From positions 15,534 to 79,533 of the forward strand of contig NZ_QAJK01000046.1 in assembly GCF_003852515.1 (NCBI RefSeq): a stretch of DNA of 64,000 bases, read 5' to 3'. The position numbers were made by a program, and so were the translations under genes. This document shows positions 16,274 through 24,993 of this stretch, piece after piece (positions within the stretch are counted from its first letter, which is position 1; each line of letters starts with the position of its first letter). The DNA comes from Variovorax sp. KBW07 (GTDB lineage Bacteria; Pseudomonadota; Gammaproteobacteria; Burkholderiales; Burkholderiaceae_C). The notes below the pieces were generated by a model. That model did no database searches and had not been told where the DNA came from. It saw nothing but the letters and a program-made list of their open reading frames with translations.

Positions 16274-16894
16274 TCAGGGGCGGGCAGCTTCGCCCGTCCA
16301 TTCGCGCACGAACGCGCCCGGTGCATCGCGCCCGGGCGCGGGTGTCGCCTCTTTCGGCGTTCCCACATACAGGAAGCCCAGCAACCGTTCCGCGTCCTGC
16401 AGGCCCAGCGCCTGATGCACGTTGCGGTCGTAGCTGTTGAGCCCGGTGGCTCAGAAGCCACCGTACCCCAGCAGGTGCAGCGCGTTGAGCATGTTCATTG
16501 CGGCGGCGCCCACGGCAAGCACCTGCTCCGATTCCGGCACCTTGTGCGGCGACTGCACGCGCGCGCAGATCGCTATGAGCACGGGCGCGGCCATCGCCTT
16601 GGCGCGAAAACGCTCGCCGTCGTCCGATGGGTCGCGCAGGCGCGCGGCGTTCGCGAAGACGTTGCCCAATGCCACGCGCGCATCGCCGCGAATCAGCACG
16701 AAGCGCCAGGGCCGAAGCTGCCCGTGGTCCGGCGCCCGCAGCGCGGCTTGGAACACGAGGTCGAGTTCTTCGGCGGACGGAGCGGGCTCTGTCAGCGGCC
16801 AGGGCGAATGGCGTTCGAGCAGGAAATCCAGCGCCTGGCGTTGGCTGGTGCGAAGCGCGGCGGGGGAAGAAGAAAAAGAAGTATCCGGGTGCAT
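16274..16894 (-). pseudogene. YdjA-like nitroreductase interrupted by an in-frame TGA
   Basis: Read from ATG 16894, an FMN-dependent nitroreductase of the YdjA type (RAPDHGQLRPWRFVLI, KVPESEQVLAVGAAAMNMLNALHLLGYGGF) runs 147 residues and stops at TGA 16451-16453. The same frame continues without change as ATGLNSYDRNVHQALGLQD, then RLLGFLYVGTP, for 58 further codons to a TGA at 16274. Family members have Trp at the interrupted position (E. coli YdjA GGIWRSG), so TGG to TGA is the simplest explanation. The truncated product would lack the C-terminal FMN-binding segment. A sequencing error is possible. The full length of 206 codons fits the family. Confidence 0.8.
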
Positions 16895-17187
16895 GTCAGC
16901 GTCCTTCGAAATGGGAAGGCCGCCCCACGGCAGATGGCATGCGCTGGGAGAGTTTCAGTGGCGGGCTGGCTCGCTGGGGCGAGGTGGCTGGCATCCGGCA
17001 TATTGCGCAATGAAGCGCCGGTACACCATCGTTCGACAGGGCGGCGAACAGAGGATGGCATCGTATGCGATGGGGCATTTCCCACGTGGGGGGTGCGTGT
17101 AAAAGCGCGCTGCGGGATGCGATGCGGCACACCTCAGTTCGAATGCCTTGCAGCACGCCTTCCCGCAACACGGTTCATAGATCGCGG
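16895..17187. other. Intergenic region with no gene seen
   Basis: About 290 bp between the start of the interrupted nitroreductase and the hairpin behind the Rid-like gene. Short minus-strand frames up to 91 codons overlap one another and contain Cys/Pro-rich, non-protein-like translations. It should contain the nitroreductase promoter, but I see no clear -35/-10 pair. Confidence 0.4.
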
Positions 17188-17212
17188 CCAACGGTGCGGT
17201 ACTCACCGTTGG
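17188..17212 (-). terminator. Hairpin downstream of the Rid-like gene
   Basis: CCAACGGTG (17188-17196) and CACCGTTGG (17204-17212) make a perfect 9-bp stem with a 7-nt loop, 21 nt beyond the stop of the minus-strand Rid-like gene. The position suits a terminator, although no T-run follows on the minus strand. Confidence 0.5.
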
Positions 17213-17233
17213 CAGCCTTGCCTGTCTCGCCGG

Positions 17234-17629
17234 CTATTCCAGAACGACGATGGCTTCTACCTCGAAGAGCATGGGATCGATTGCGAGTTTGGGGACAGGA
17301 ATCAGGGTCTGCGCGGGCAGCGCCTTGCCGAACATTTCCTTCACGTTCCTGGTCAACACCTCCAGCTTGGACATGTCGTGATCGACGACGAAGACCGTGA
17401 GCTTGGCGACCTGATCCGGGCGTGCTTCGAGCGCATCGAGAGCCGTGCGCAAATTTGCATACGCCTGTTTGACTTGCATACCGAAATCGGGCGAAAAAGC
17501 CCCCGAGCCGTCCTGGCCGCCCTGCCCCGAAATGTAGGCCACCCGCGCATTGGCAGGCATGACAACAGCAGTGCTATAGCCGTTTGGCGATGGGTCGTGA
17601 AGGTTCTTCGGATTGACGATGGTGAGCAT
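17234..17629 (-). CDS. Rid-family protein lacking the usual Arg
   Basis: 131 residues, the standard Rid length, with AYISGQGGQDGSGAFSPDFGMQVKQAYANL near the N terminus and a C-terminal PIPKLA-like strand. In canonical RidA the motif PxRxxVxVxxLP supplies the arginine that binds the substrate carboxylate; here it reads LPAQTLIPVPKLAID, with Gln in its place. Imine deamination as in RidA is therefore unlikely, and a different substrate is expected. It is divergent from the TetR gene, and two operator copies lie in front of it, so the two should be co-regulated. Confidence 0.85.
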   Translation of the reverse strand: MLTIVNPKNLHDPSPNGYSTAVVMPANARVAYISGQGGQDGSGAFSPDFGMQVKQAYANLRTALDALEARPDQVAKLTVFVVDHDMSKLEVLTRNVKEMFGKALPAQTLIPVPKLAIDPMLFEVEAIVVLE

Positions 17630-17660
17630 TGACGGGTTCTCCCAAAAATAGGTGCAATTG

Positions 17661-17703
17661 ACTCGTACAGCATACGAGTCCGTCTATCGTACGAGATACG
17701 AGT
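17661..17703. promoter_or_regulatory. Two TetR-type operators in tandem
   Basis: Copy 1 (17661-17679) is ACTCGTA-CAGCA-TACGAGT, with perfect 7-bp arms. Copy 2 (17687-17703) is TCGTA-CGAGA-TACGA followed by GT, sharing the core TCGTA-N5-TACGA. Their centres are 24 bp apart. They lie between the divergent Rid-like gene (start 17629) and the TetR gene (start 17773). Repeated palindromes of this form in such a position are typical of TetR autoregulation. Confidence 0.75.
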
Positions 17704-17772
17704 CACCCCAACAAGATCGATAATCGTCCCGTTGTCGACCAAAATTCACACGTTGATCAGCGAGGAAGACAA

Positions 17773-18477
17773 ATGACAGCCAAGCGCAGCAGCGCCGCGA
17801 GCAAACGGACGCAAAAGGTTGGCGTGGGGCCTCAGCCCGAGCAGAAACCGCGCCGTGAATCGCAGCTCTCTCTGGAAGGAATCGTCACCACCGCAGTGGC
17901 ACTGCTGGATGCCCAAGGAATCAACGCATTGACGATGCGTGGGCTGGCCGATCACCTGGGCTCGGGCGTGATGAGTCTTTATTGGCACGTCGACAACAAA
18001 GAGGATGTCTTCGATCTCGCGCTCAACTCGGTGCTCGAGTACCGCGGACCAACGCATACGTTCGAGCCCTCGGATTGGCGAGGGGAAGCCGTTCACATCC
18101 TCGAGAGCTGGCGCGGCAACATGCTGCGCCATCCCTGGTCGGTATCGCTGCTGCCGAGCCGCGCGCTCGGCCCGAACATCCTCGGTCTTCTGGAACTGCT
18201 GAGCAAGACCTTGTCCAGAGGCGGCGTTGCGGACACGGATCTGAACGTCGCGATATGGTCGCTCTGGAACCATGTGATGGGCGCCACGATCACGCGAGCG
18301 AACTTCGACTTCTCAGACGACGACAGGGCCGCCGCGCAGCAGCACCTGACACGTATCAGCGAACGCTACCCAACCATAGAACGCTCTCGTCTCCTGTCGG
18401 ATAACGACTGGGATGGCGCCTTTCGCAAAGGTCTCGACCTCCTGCTCGACGGCATAGCGCCGAGGTGCGCAGGCTGA
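17773..18477 (+). CDS. TetR-family transcriptional regulator
   Basis: 234 residues. A basic 30-residue tail precedes the helix-turn-helix (about 33-80: SLEGIVTTAVALLDAQGINALTMRGLADHLG, then SGVMSLYWHVDNKEDVFDLAL), followed by a TetR_C_1-like ligand domain. The YWHVDNKEDL-type sequence places it with the TetA/actinorhodin-type branch of TetR. GAGGAAG lies 7 nt before the ATG. It probably represses itself and the divergent Rid-like gene through the twin operators. The ligand is unknown. Confidence 0.9.
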   Translation: MTAKRSSAASKRTQKVGVGPQPEQKPRRESQLSLEGIVTTAVALLDAQGINALTMRGLADHLGSGVMSLYWHVDNKEDVFDLALNSVLEYRGPTHTFEPSDWRGEAVHILESWRGNMLRHPWSVSLLPSRALGPNILGLLELLSKTLSRGGVADTDLNVAIWSLWNHVMGATITRANFDFSDDDRAAAQQHLTRISERYPTIERSRLLSDNDWDGAFRKGLDLLLDGIAPRCAG

Positions 18478-18504
18478 CGGCGATCGTTCTAGAAGAGGCC
18501 GGCC

Positions 18505-20121
18505 TCACTCCCACTCGATGGTCGCCGGCGGCTTGCTCGACACGTCGTAGGTCACGCGGTTGATGCCGCGCACTTCATTGATGATGCGGCCCGACACCTT
18601 CTTGAGCAGCGCGTACGGCAGCTCGGCCCAGTCGGCGGTCATGAAGTCGCTGGTCTGCACGGCACGCAGTGCCACGACGTAGTCGTAGGTGCGGCCGTCG
18701 CCCATCACGCCCACGCTCTTCACGGGCAGGAACACGGTGAAGGCCTGGCTCGTGAGGTCGTACCAGCTCTTGCCGCTCTCGTCCTTGAAGTTGCGCAGTT
18801 CCTCGATGAAGATCGCGTCGGCGCGGCGCAGCAGGTCGGCGTATTCCTTCTTCACTTCGCCCAGGATGCGCACGCCCAGGCCCGGGCCGGGGAACGGATG
18901 GCGGTACACCATCTCGGGCGGCAGGCCGAGGGCCACGCCGAGTTCGCGCACTTCGTCCTTGAACAGGTCACGCAGTGGTTCCAGCAGCTTCAGGCCGAGC
19001 TGTTCGGGCAGGCCGCCCACGTTGTGGTGGCTCTTGATGGTGACGGCCTTCTTGCTCTTGGCGCCGCCCGATTCGATGACGTCGGGGTAGATGGTGCCTT
19101 GCGCCAGGAAGGTCGCGCCCTTGTGCCCGCCGTCGCCGGCCTTGAGCTTGGCCGCCTCTTGCTTGAACACGGTGACGAACTCGCCGCCGATGATCTTGCG
19201 CTTGGCTTCGGGGTCGCTCACGCCGGCGAGCTTGCCCAGGAACAGGTCGCTGGCATCGACGCGAATGACCTTCGCGTGCAGCTTGCCTTCGAACATCTCC
19301 ATGACCATGTCGCCTTCGTTCAGGCGCAGCAGGCCGTGGTCGACGAACACGCAGGTGAGCTGGTCGCCGATGGCACGGTGGATGAGCGCGGCGGCCACGC
19401 TGGAATCGACACCGCCCGACAGGCCGAGGATGACTTCTTCGTCGCCCACCTGCTCGCGGATCTTTGCCACGGCTTCGGCGATGTGGTCGCGCATGACCCA
19501 GTCGGGCTTGGCGTTGCAGATGCCGAGCACGAAGCGGTCGATGATGGCCTTGCCCTGCACGGTGTGCGTGACTTCGGGGTGGAACTGCAGCGCGTAGTAG
19601 CGGCGCGCCTCGTCGGCCATGCCGGCGATGGGGCAGCTGTCGGTGCTGGCCATGAGCTTGAAGCCCGGCGGCAGCTCGGTCACCTTGTCGCCATGGCTCA
19701 TCCAGACGTTGAGCATGCCGTGGCCTTCTGGCGTGGTGAAGTCGGCGATGTCCTTCAGCAGTGCGGTGTGGCCATGGGCACGCACGGCCGCGAAGCCGAA
19801 CTCGCGCTTGTGGCCGCCCTCGACCTTGCCGCCGAGCTGGTGGGCCATGGTCTGCATGCCGTAGCAGATGCCGAGCACCGGAATGCCGAGGTCGAACACG
19901 GCCTGCGGGCACTTGTCGGTGGTTTCTTCATAGACGCTGGCGTGGCTGCCCGAAAGAATGACGCCCTTGAGGTGGCCGTCGGCGGCGTATTCGCGCACCC
20001 ACTCGTCGGTGACGTCGCAGGGATGCACTTCGCTCAGCACATGGGCTTCGCGCACGCGGCGTGCGATGAGCTGGGTGACTTGCGAGCCGAAATCGAGGAT
20101 GAGGATCTTGTCGTGTTGCAT
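18505..20121 (-). CDS. guaA: GMP synthase (glutamine-hydrolysing)
   Basis: 538 residues, full length. The N-terminal class I amidotransferase has the nucleophile Cys86 in GICYGMQ and the His/Glu pair in LQFHPEVTH; the ATP pyrophosphatase domain has the P-loop GLSGGVDSS; the dimerisation domain ends with the conserved [11 protein letters not shown]. It converts XMP to GMP with glutamine and ATP. The ATG at 20121 gives the conserved opening [14 protein letters not shown]. It is normally next to guaB; here a VapBC module lies between them. Confidence 0.97.
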   Translation of the reverse strand: MQHDKILILDFGSQVTQLIARRVREAHVLSEVHPCDVTDEWVREYAADGHLKGVILSGSHASVYEETTDKCPQAVFDLGIPVLGICYGMQTMAHQLGGKVEGGHKREFGFAAVRAHGHTALLKDIADFTTPEGHGMLNVWMSHGDKVTELPPGFKLMASTDSCPIAGMADEARRYYALQFHPEVTHTVQGKAIIDRFVLGICNAKPDWVMRDHIAEAVAKIREQVGDEEVILGLSGGVDSSVAAALIHRAIGDQLTCVFVDHGLLRLNEGDMVMEMFEGKLHAKVIRVDASDLFLGKLAGVSDPEAKRKIIGGEFVTVFKQEAAKLKAGDGGHKGATFLAQGTIYPDVIESGGAKSKKAVTIKSHHNVGGLPEQLGLKLLEPLRDLFKDEVRELGVALGLPPEMVYRHPFPGPGLGVRILGEVKKEYADLLRRADAIFIEELRNFKDESGKSWYDLTSQAFTVFLPVKSVGVMGDGRTYDYVVALRAVQTSDFMTADWAELPYALLKKVSGRIINEVRGINRVTYDVSSKPPATIEWE

Positions 20122-20132
20122 GGCGAATGGAC

Positions 20133-20567
20133 TCAGAGCGTTGAAATGTCGAACAGCTTGACGCCCGCCTTGGGCGCCGCCTTGATGAGGTGCTCGTCGA
20201 AGGTGGCGAGCGGAAGATTGAGCGACTTGGCAAGCCAGAGATAGCCGGCGTCGTAGAGCGAAACGCCGGCGTCGATGGCCACGGCCAGCACGGCCTTGTG
20301 CTGGGCCGGCGCGAGTTCGTGCAGCTCGACGCGGTGGCGAATGGCGTCGAGCACGCTCCACAGGCCTTCGACCGCGGTGGCGGGAATGCGGCCGCTGCGC
20401 ACGCCGTTGGCCAGGATGTTGGCGCACTCCCATTGCCAGGCGTTGGGCGCCTGCGGCTCGACCTCGTCGCGGCGGATGGCGGCGTAGAGCTTGCGGGTGT
20501 GTTCGCTGGCCTGGTCGGGCAGCAGCCAGGCGGCGGTGACAGAAGCGTCAATGACGAAGGCTGTCAC
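20133..20567 (-). CDS. vapC: VapC-like PIN-domain ribonuclease toxin
   Basis: 144 residues of PIN domain. The acidic active-site residues are Asp7 (VIDASV), Glu47 (WQWECANIL), Asp106 ([10 protein letters not shown]) and Asp124 (ATFDEHL), all in place. VapC toxins cut tRNA or rRNA. It overlaps the antitoxin gene by 4 nt and ends 11 bp before guaA, so guaA may partly depend on this operon's transcription. Confidence 0.9.
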   Translation of the reverse strand: MTAFVIDASVTAAWLLPDQASEHTRKLYAAIRRDEVEPQAPNAWQWECANILANGVRSGRIPATAVEGLWSVLDAIRHRVELHELAPAQHKAVLAVAIDAGVSLYDAGYLWLAKSLNLPLATFDEHLIKAAPKAGVKLFDISTL

Positions 20568-20812
20568 GATTGGCGCCCTTCGTCGAGCAATGCGCGCACC
20601 GGAAGGCCGGGCTGGATGGTGGCGTGGAGCGCGTCGATCTGGCCGAGCTCGCGCGCGATCTGCTCGTCGGTGATGACCGGCTTGCGCCGCACCGGCAGCA
20701 TGCGCACGACTTCCTTGCCGTGGCGGGTGATGCGAACCTCTTCGCCCTTTTCGACGAGGTCGATCAGGGCGGAGAAATTGTTTTTGGCTTCAGCGATGCC
20801 GATGGATTGCAT
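20564..20812 (-). CDS. vapB: VapB-like antitoxin (Phd/YefM type)
   Basis: 82 residues. The N-terminal Phd/YefM fold is clear (SIGIAEAKNNFSALIDLVEKGEEVRITRHGKEVVRMLP), and the C-terminal tail should wrap the PIN toxin. The ATG at 20812 lies inside the left arm of a 12-bp inverted repeat, as expected for an autoregulated antitoxin gene. No good ribosome site is seen upstream, which may reflect the operator occupying that space. Confidence 0.9.
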   Translation of the reverse strand: MQSIGIAEAKNNFSALIDLVEKGEEVRITRHGKEVVRMLPVRRKPVITDEQIARELGQIDALHATIQPGLPVRALLDEGRQS

Positions 20813-20883
20813 TTGGGCCAGAAAATTTGAATCTGGCCCAAATTCTAAACCGAGTCTGGCCTGACTTTCAAGGTCTGGCCAGA
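20811..20883. promoter_or_regulatory. VapBC operator with repeated TCTGGCC half-sites
   Basis: ATTTGGGCCAGA (20811-20822) and TCTGGCCCAAAT (20832-20843) are perfect 12-bp arms with a 9-nt spacer, overlapping the vapB start codon. Two more TCTGGCC copies follow at 20855-20861 and 20874-20880, the last within the palindrome TCTGGCCAGA. Four half-sites in about 70 bp suit cooperative binding of VapBC complexes. Confidence 0.7.
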
Positions 20884-20904
20884 TTGGGCTTCAGGCCGGC
20901 GCCG

Positions 20905-20976
20905 GGCCGCCCCAAGGCGGCCTGCGGCCCCCTCGGGGGGCAGCGCCCCACACGCAGTGGGGGCGCGTGGGGGCCC
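20905..20976. repeat. Cluster of three GC-rich hairpins, dispersed-repeat type
   Basis: Three stem-loops follow one another: GGCCGCC-CCAA-GGCGGCC (20905-20922), GCCCCC-TC-GGGGGGC (20927-20941) and GCGCCCCAC with GTGGGGGCGC (20943-20966), ending in GTGGGGGCCC. The unit strongly resembles intergenic repeats common in Variovorax and relatives (recognised from general knowledge, not searched). It lies directly after the guaB stop and may end guaB transcription. Confidence 0.6.
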
Positions 20977-20979
20977 TAT

Positions 20980-22449
20980 TTACTCAGCGCGGTAGTTGGG
21001 CGCTTCTTTGGTGATCTGCACGTCGTGGACGTGGCTTTCACGGATGCCGGCTGTGGTGATCTCGACAAACTCGGCCTTGTTCTGCATGTCCTCGATGGTC
21101 GCGCAGCCGCAGTAGCCCATGCTGGCACGCACGCCGCCAGCCATCTGGTAGACGATGGAGACGATCGAGCCCTTGTAGGGCACGCGGCCTTCGATGCCTT
21201 CGGGCACCAGCTTGTCGGTGTTGGGGTTGCCGGTGGTCGACTCCTGGAAGTACCGGTCGGCGCTGCCCTGCTGCATCGCGCCGATGGAGCCCATGCCGCG
21301 GTAGCTCTTGTAGCTGCGGCCCTGGTACAGCACGATTTCGCCGGGCGCCTCTTCGGTGCCGGCGAACATGCTGCCCATCATGACGGTGCTTGCGCCGGCT
21401 GCAATGGCCTTGGCGATGTCGCCCGAGTAGCGCACGCCACCGTCGGAGATCAGCGGAATGCCGGTGCCCTGCAGGGCGGTGGCAACGCTGTCGACCGCCA
21501 TGATCTGCGGCACGCCCACGCCGGCCACGATGCGGGTGGTGCAGATGGAGCCAGGGCCGATGCCGACCTTGACCGCATCGGCGCCGACGTCGGCCAGTGC
21601 ACGAGCGGCGTCGCCGGTGGCGATGTTGCCGCCGATGACGTCGACCTGCGGATAGTTCTTCTTGACCCAGCGCACGCGCTCGATCACGCCGGCGCTGTGG
21701 CCGTGCGCGGTGTCGACCACGATGGCATCGACGCCGGCCTTGACCAAGGCTTCGACGCGCTCTTCGGTGCCGTCACCCACGCCGACAGCCGCGCCCACGC
21801 GCAGGCGGCCGCTGGCGTCGCGTGCTGCATTGGGAAAGCTGGTCTGCTTGGTGATGTCCTTGACGGTGATCAGGCCCTTGAGCTCCCAGTCGTTGTTGAT
21901 GACCAGCAGGCGCTCGAGCTTGTACTTGTTCAGCAGCGCCTTGGCATCGGCAAGCGTGGTGCCGTCGGGCACGGTGATGAGCTTGTCGCGCTGGGTCATG
22001 ATCTCGCTGACCGGCACGTCGTAGCGCGTTTCGAAGCGCAGGTCGCGCCCGGTCACGATGCCGACGACCTTGCCGCCGTCGATCACCGGGAAACCGGAGA
22101 TGCCGAGCTGGTCGGACAGTGCCATCACCTGGCGCACCGAGTGCGTCGGCGTGATCACCACCGGGTCGCGCAGCACGCCCGACTCATAGCGCTTCACGCG
22201 GGCCACTTCGGCGGCCTGCTGTTGCGCGGTGAGGTTCTTGTGCACGATCCCGATACCGCCCTCTTGCGCAATGGCAATTGCGAGGCGGGCTTCAGTCACG
22301 GTGTCCATGGCCGCCGAGACGAGCGGCAGGTTCAGCGTGATGTTGCGGGAAAACTTAGTGGCGAGAGAGGTGTCCTTGGGCAGGACCTGGGAGAACGCTG
22401 GCACCAACAACACGTCGTCGAAGGTGAGCGCTTTGCCGAGAAGGCGCAT
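20980..22449 (-). CDS. guaB: IMP dehydrogenase
   Basis: 489 residues, full length. A TIM barrel is interrupted by two CBS domains (about 90-210), with the catalytic Cys in [11 protein letters not shown], the IMP-binding DGGVRYSGD and [13 protein letters not shown] segments and the flap region YKSYRGMGS. It oxidises IMP to XMP with NAD+, the committed step to GMP. ATG 22449 gives the conserved [17 protein letters not shown]. Divergent from the DUF4124 gene. Confidence 0.97.
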   Translation of the reverse strand: MRLLGKALTFDDVLLVPAFSQVLPKDTSLATKFSRNITLNLPLVSAAMDTVTEARLAIAIAQEGGIGIVHKNLTAQQQAAEVARVKRYESGVLRDPVVITPTHSVRQVMALSDQLGISGFPVIDGGKVVGIVTGRDLRFETRYDVPVSEIMTQRDKLITVPDGTTLADAKALLNKYKLERLLVINNDWELKGLITVKDITKQTSFPNAARDASGRLRVGAAVGVGDGTEERVEALVKAGVDAIVVDTAHGHSAGVIERVRWVKKNYPQVDVIGGNIATGDAARALADVGADAVKVGIGPGSICTTRIVAGVGVPQIMAVDSVATALQGTGIPLISDGGVRYSGDIAKAIAAGASTVMMGSMFAGTEEAPGEIVLYQGRSYKSYRGMGSIGAMQQGSADRYFQESTTGNPNTDKLVPEGIEGRVPYKGSIVSIVYQMAGGVRASMGYCGCATIEDMQNKAEFVEITTAGIRESHVHDVQITKEAPNYRAE

Positions 22450-22577
22450 GGGTGAAGCTCCAAAAGACGGATTGTAACGAGGGGGCCGGGGAGTTCGCTG
22501 GCCTGGGCCTTTGCGGACCGTTGCAAAAGCACCCAATCCGGATGTTGCAAGAAGTAAGGGAAGGCTAAACTTCGGGG

Positions 22578-23117
22578 ATGAAACTCGCGCACTGGCTGCT
22601 ACTGGGATGTGTTGTTGCGATGCCGCTCTCGGCAAGCGCGCAATGGCAATGGATCGACAAGAACGGGAAAAAGGTCTTCAGCGACCAGGCGCCGCCGCCT
22701 GACGTGCCCGAGAAGAACATCCTGCGCCGTGCCGGCTCGCCGCCACCGCCGCGGCCAACGATCGACACGTCCAATGCCGAAGCCCCTGCGGGCGAGGCCA
22801 CTGCCGATGGCAGCAAGCCGGCCAAGGCACGTGAAGGCGCTGCGGCGCCCAAGCCGACCGGCGTCGACAAGGAACTCGAAGAGAAGACGAAGAAGGCCGA
22901 GGCCGAGCAAAAGGCCAAGGAAGCGGCTGAGGCAGCCAAGGTCGCCAAGGCCAAGGCCGACAACTGCGCACTCGCCCGCCAGGGCAAGGCCACGATCGAC
23001 AGCGGCATCCGCATCGCGAAGGTCAACTCACAGGGCGAACGCGAGATCATGGACGACGCAGCCCGTGCCGCCGAACAGAAACGCGTTCAGTCCGTGATCA
23101 ACAGCGACTGCAAGTAA
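22578..23117 (+). CDS. DUF4124-domain periplasmic protein
   Basis: 179 residues: signal peptide (cleaved after SASA, residues 18-21), DUF4124 ([22 protein letters not shown], 22-44), a proline/alanine linker and a Lys/Glu/Ala helical segment (95-125, probably coiled coil), then a short C-terminal part with two cysteines (Cys130 and Cys178) that could form a disulfide. DUF4124 proteins are common in beta- and gamma-proteobacteria and have no known role. A purine-rich segment lies before the ATG. Confidence 0.85.
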   Translation: MKLAHWLLLGCVVAMPLSASAQWQWIDKNGKKVFSDQAPPPDVPEKNILRRAGSPPPPRPTIDTSNAEAPAGEATADGSKPAKAREGAAAPKPTGVDKELEEKTKKAEAEQKAKEAAEAAKVAKAKADNCALARQGKATIDSGIRIAKVNSQGEREIMDDAARAAEQKRVQSVINSDCK

Positions 23118-23139
23118 GCAGCGCAAGCAAGGCCCGTCG

Positions 23140-23478
23140 TCAGTAGCCGGCCTTGCCGCCCTTGCGGCGATTCGCAAAAAGACCCGTGCCTCGCGCGCCC
23201 TGACGCTGAAAGCGTTCGCGGCGCGCCACTTTCGGGTCGACCTTCAAGGGGCGGCACAGTTCGATGCGATCGCCATCCTTCAGGGCCTGGTCCCACTCGA
23301 CCGCCCTGCCCCAGATGCCCGGCGTCATCGCATGCCGCCAGTCCAGGTCCGGAAATCGTGCGGCAAGGCCGCTGGCCTGCACTGCATCCACCAGCGTCGT
23401 TCCGGATGCGAGCTGCAAGACCTGCTCGAACACCTCGCGCGCCGCGGGCGAGCAACTCAGCGTGACCTCGATGATCAT
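23140..23478 (-). CDS. rnfH: RnfH-family ubiquitin-like protein
   Basis: 112 residues with a beta-grasp core ([57 protein letters not shown]). The conserved DGDRIEIYRPL-type strand is present, followed by a basic tail. The family is called RnfH or RatB and its function is unclear. It lies 3 nt after ratA, in the order conserved across proteobacteria opposite smpB. Confidence 0.9.
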   Translation of the reverse strand: MIIEVTLSCSPAAREVFEQVLQLASGTTLVDAVQASGLAARFPDLDWRHAMTPGIWGRAVEWDQALKDGDRIELCRPLKVDPKVARRERFQRQGARGTGLFANRRKGGKAGY

Positions 23479-23481
23479 CGA

Positions 23482-23928
23482 TCAGCTGGTGCCGTAGACC
23501 TGTTCGGCGCGCTTGACGAAGGCCTCGACCAGGCTGGACGCAATGGTGTCGAACACCGGCCCCACCAGCGCCTGCAGCGCGAAGTTGCTGAAGCCATAGC
23601 TCATGTGCAGCTCGACGCGGCAGGCGCGTTCGCCCTGCTCGCCCACGGGCACGAATTTCCAGGTGCCATCGAGGTTGGAGAACGGGCCATCGACCAGCTT
23701 CAGCTGGACCTCGCGGCCGGGAACATGGGTGTTGCGGGTGGTAAAGCTCTGGTGAAAGCCACCGAAGGACAGGCCGACTTCGGCGGTCATGCCGGCCTCG
23801 TCTTCCTCGATGACTCGCGACTTGTCGCACCAGGGAAGAAACTGCGGATACTTCGCCACATCGGTGACGAGCGCGTACATCTCTTCGGCGCTGTACCAGA
23901 TGAGGACGGACTTGTTGACGGTTTTCAT
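23482..23928 (-). CDS. ratA: RatA / Coq10-type START-domain protein
   Basis: 148 residues of the polyketide cyclase/START superfamily. The opening [31 protein letters not shown] and the C-terminal [10 protein letters not shown] are typical. RatA was described in E. coli as a toxin blocking 70S assembly, while Coq10 homologues bind ubiquinone; which applies here is open. First gene of the ratA-rnfH pair, 63 bp from the divergent smpB start. Confidence 0.9.
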   Translation of the reverse strand: MKTVNKSVLIWYSAEEMYALVTDVAKYPQFLPWCDKSRVIEEDEAGMTAEVGLSFGGFHQSFTTRNTHVPGREVQLKLVDGPFSNLDGTWKFVPVGEQGERACRVELHMSYGFSNFALQALVGPVFDTIASSLVEAFVKRAEQVYGTS

Positions 23929-23991
23929 AGAATCGGTGCAGCGTGCGCGACGGATTGTATTGAAGCCATGCAGCCCCAACATTCCCGAGTC

Positions 23992-24468
23992 ATGGCCACA
24001 AAGAAACAAGATACCTCCTCCCGCATTGCCGACAACAAGAAGGCCGCGTACAACTATTTCTTCGAAGAACGCTTCGAGGCCGGCATGGTGCTCGAAGGCT
24101 GGGAGGTCAAGTCCCTGCGCGAAGGCAAGGTGCAGCTGACCGACGGCTACGTCGTCATCCGCGATGGCGAGCTGTATGTCGTCGGCCTGCAGATCAACCC
24201 GCTCAAGAGCGCATCGACCCACGTCAACCCCGACTCGATCCGCACCAAGAAGCTGCTGCTGCACAAGGAAGAAATTCGCCGCCTGGTCGGCAAGGTCGAG
24301 CAGAAGGGCTACACGCTGGTGCCGCTCAACCTGCACTGGAAGGCCGGCAAGGTCAAATGCGACATCGCGCTGGCCAAGGGCAAGGCCGAGCACGACAAGC
24401 GCGACACCATCAAGGACCGAGAAGGCAAGCGCGAGGTCGAGCGCGCAATGAAGAGCCGCAGCCGCTGA
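23992..24468 (+). CDS. smpB: SsrA-binding protein SmpB
   Basis: 158 residues, the expected length. The OB-fold core shows [36 protein letters not shown] and [22 protein letters not shown], and the tail ends in [13 protein letters not shown]. SmpB delivers tmRNA to stalled ribosomes. The start [10 protein letters not shown] is chosen on family grounds; an ATG eight codons upstream is also in frame. Confidence 0.96.
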   Translation: MATKKQDTSSRIADNKKAAYNYFFEERFEAGMVLEGWEVKSLREGKVQLTDGYVVIRDGELYVVGLQINPLKSASTHVNPDSIRTKKLLLHKEEIRRLVGKVEQKGYTLVPLNLHWKAGKVKCDIALAKGKAEHDKRDTIKDREGKREVERAMKSRSR

Positions 24469-24486
24469 ATCTTTTTTGCGGGCGAT

Positions 24487-24514
24487 GGAATAAAAGGCTG
24501 GCCGCGGGCGTTTG
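24487..24514 (+). promoter_or_regulatory. Candidate ECF-sigma promoter
   Basis: GGAATA (24487-24492) and CGTTTG (24509-24514) are 16 bp apart, resembling the GGAAT...CGTT pattern of many ECF sigma promoters. It lies about 50 bp upstream of the first COG4315 gene, as expected if the sigma factor encoded two genes later activates its own operon. The motif was read by eye and is weak evidence. Confidence 0.3.
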
Positions 24515-24566
24515 TGCGGTTGTCATCGGATGGCCGATGCCAACATCCAAACAAGGAGTCTTTCCC

Positions 24567-24947
24567 ATGTCGCCTTTCCGCGCTTCTTCCGTCGGCCTTG
24601 CCGCCCTTCTGCTGGGCGGCGTTCTTGCCCTCCCCGTGCTCGCCCAGCCCAAGCCCGCCGACGGCGCGCTGGTCGGCCCCAACGGCATGACGCTCTACAC
24701 CTTCGACAAGGACACGGCCGGCAACGGCAAGTCGGTCTGCAATGGCGCCTGCGCGACCAACTGGCCGCCCTTCATGGCGGCCGATGGCGACAAGCCCGCT
24801 GGCGACTTCAGCATCGTCACGCGCGACGACGGCAAGAAGCAATGGGCCGCCAAGGGCTGGCCGCTGTACTACTGGGCCAAGGACAGCAAGCCGGGCGACA
24901 AGACCGGCGATGGCGTCAACGGCACCTGGAAGACCGCCAAGCCCTGA
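24567..24947 (+). CDS. Secreted COG4315-family protein (YYxxD motif)
   Basis: 126 residues with a signal peptide (cleaved near VLAQ, 24-27). The repeated motif of the family is present as MTLYTFDKDTAG (41-52) and WPLYYWAKDSKPGDKTGDG (98-116), with a Cys pair in CNGACATNWPPF (58-69). Proteins of this family are predicted periplasmic or lipoproteins with no assigned activity. AAGGAG lies upstream of the ATG. It is followed after 46 nt by an ECF sigma factor gene, with a close paralogue beyond the anti-sigma gene. Confidence 0.88.
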   Translation: MSPFRASSVGLAALLLGGVLALPVLAQPKPADGALVGPNGMTLYTFDKDTAGNGKSVCNGACATNWPPFMAADGDKPAGDFSIVTRDDGKKQWAAKGWPLYYWAKDSKPGDKTGDGVNGTWKTAKP

Positions 24948-24993
24948 CCGGCAAACCTCGCTCGGCCGCTGCATCGCATCACCCCGCCTGACC

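Noticed and set aside
16451-16453. In-frame TGA as a selenocysteine codon
   Set aside because: Family members carry Trp, not Cys, at this position, and no SECIS-like hairpin is apparent after it. A nonsense change or sequencing error is simpler.
18495-18506. GAGGCC-GGCCTC palindrome between tetR and guaA
   Set aside because: Self-complementary GC-rich 12-mer without loop or T-run; expected by chance in such DNA and partly inside the guaA stop.
20905-20976. Hairpin cluster as a CRISPR array
   Set aside because: The stems differ from one another, there are no regular spacers and there are no cas genes.
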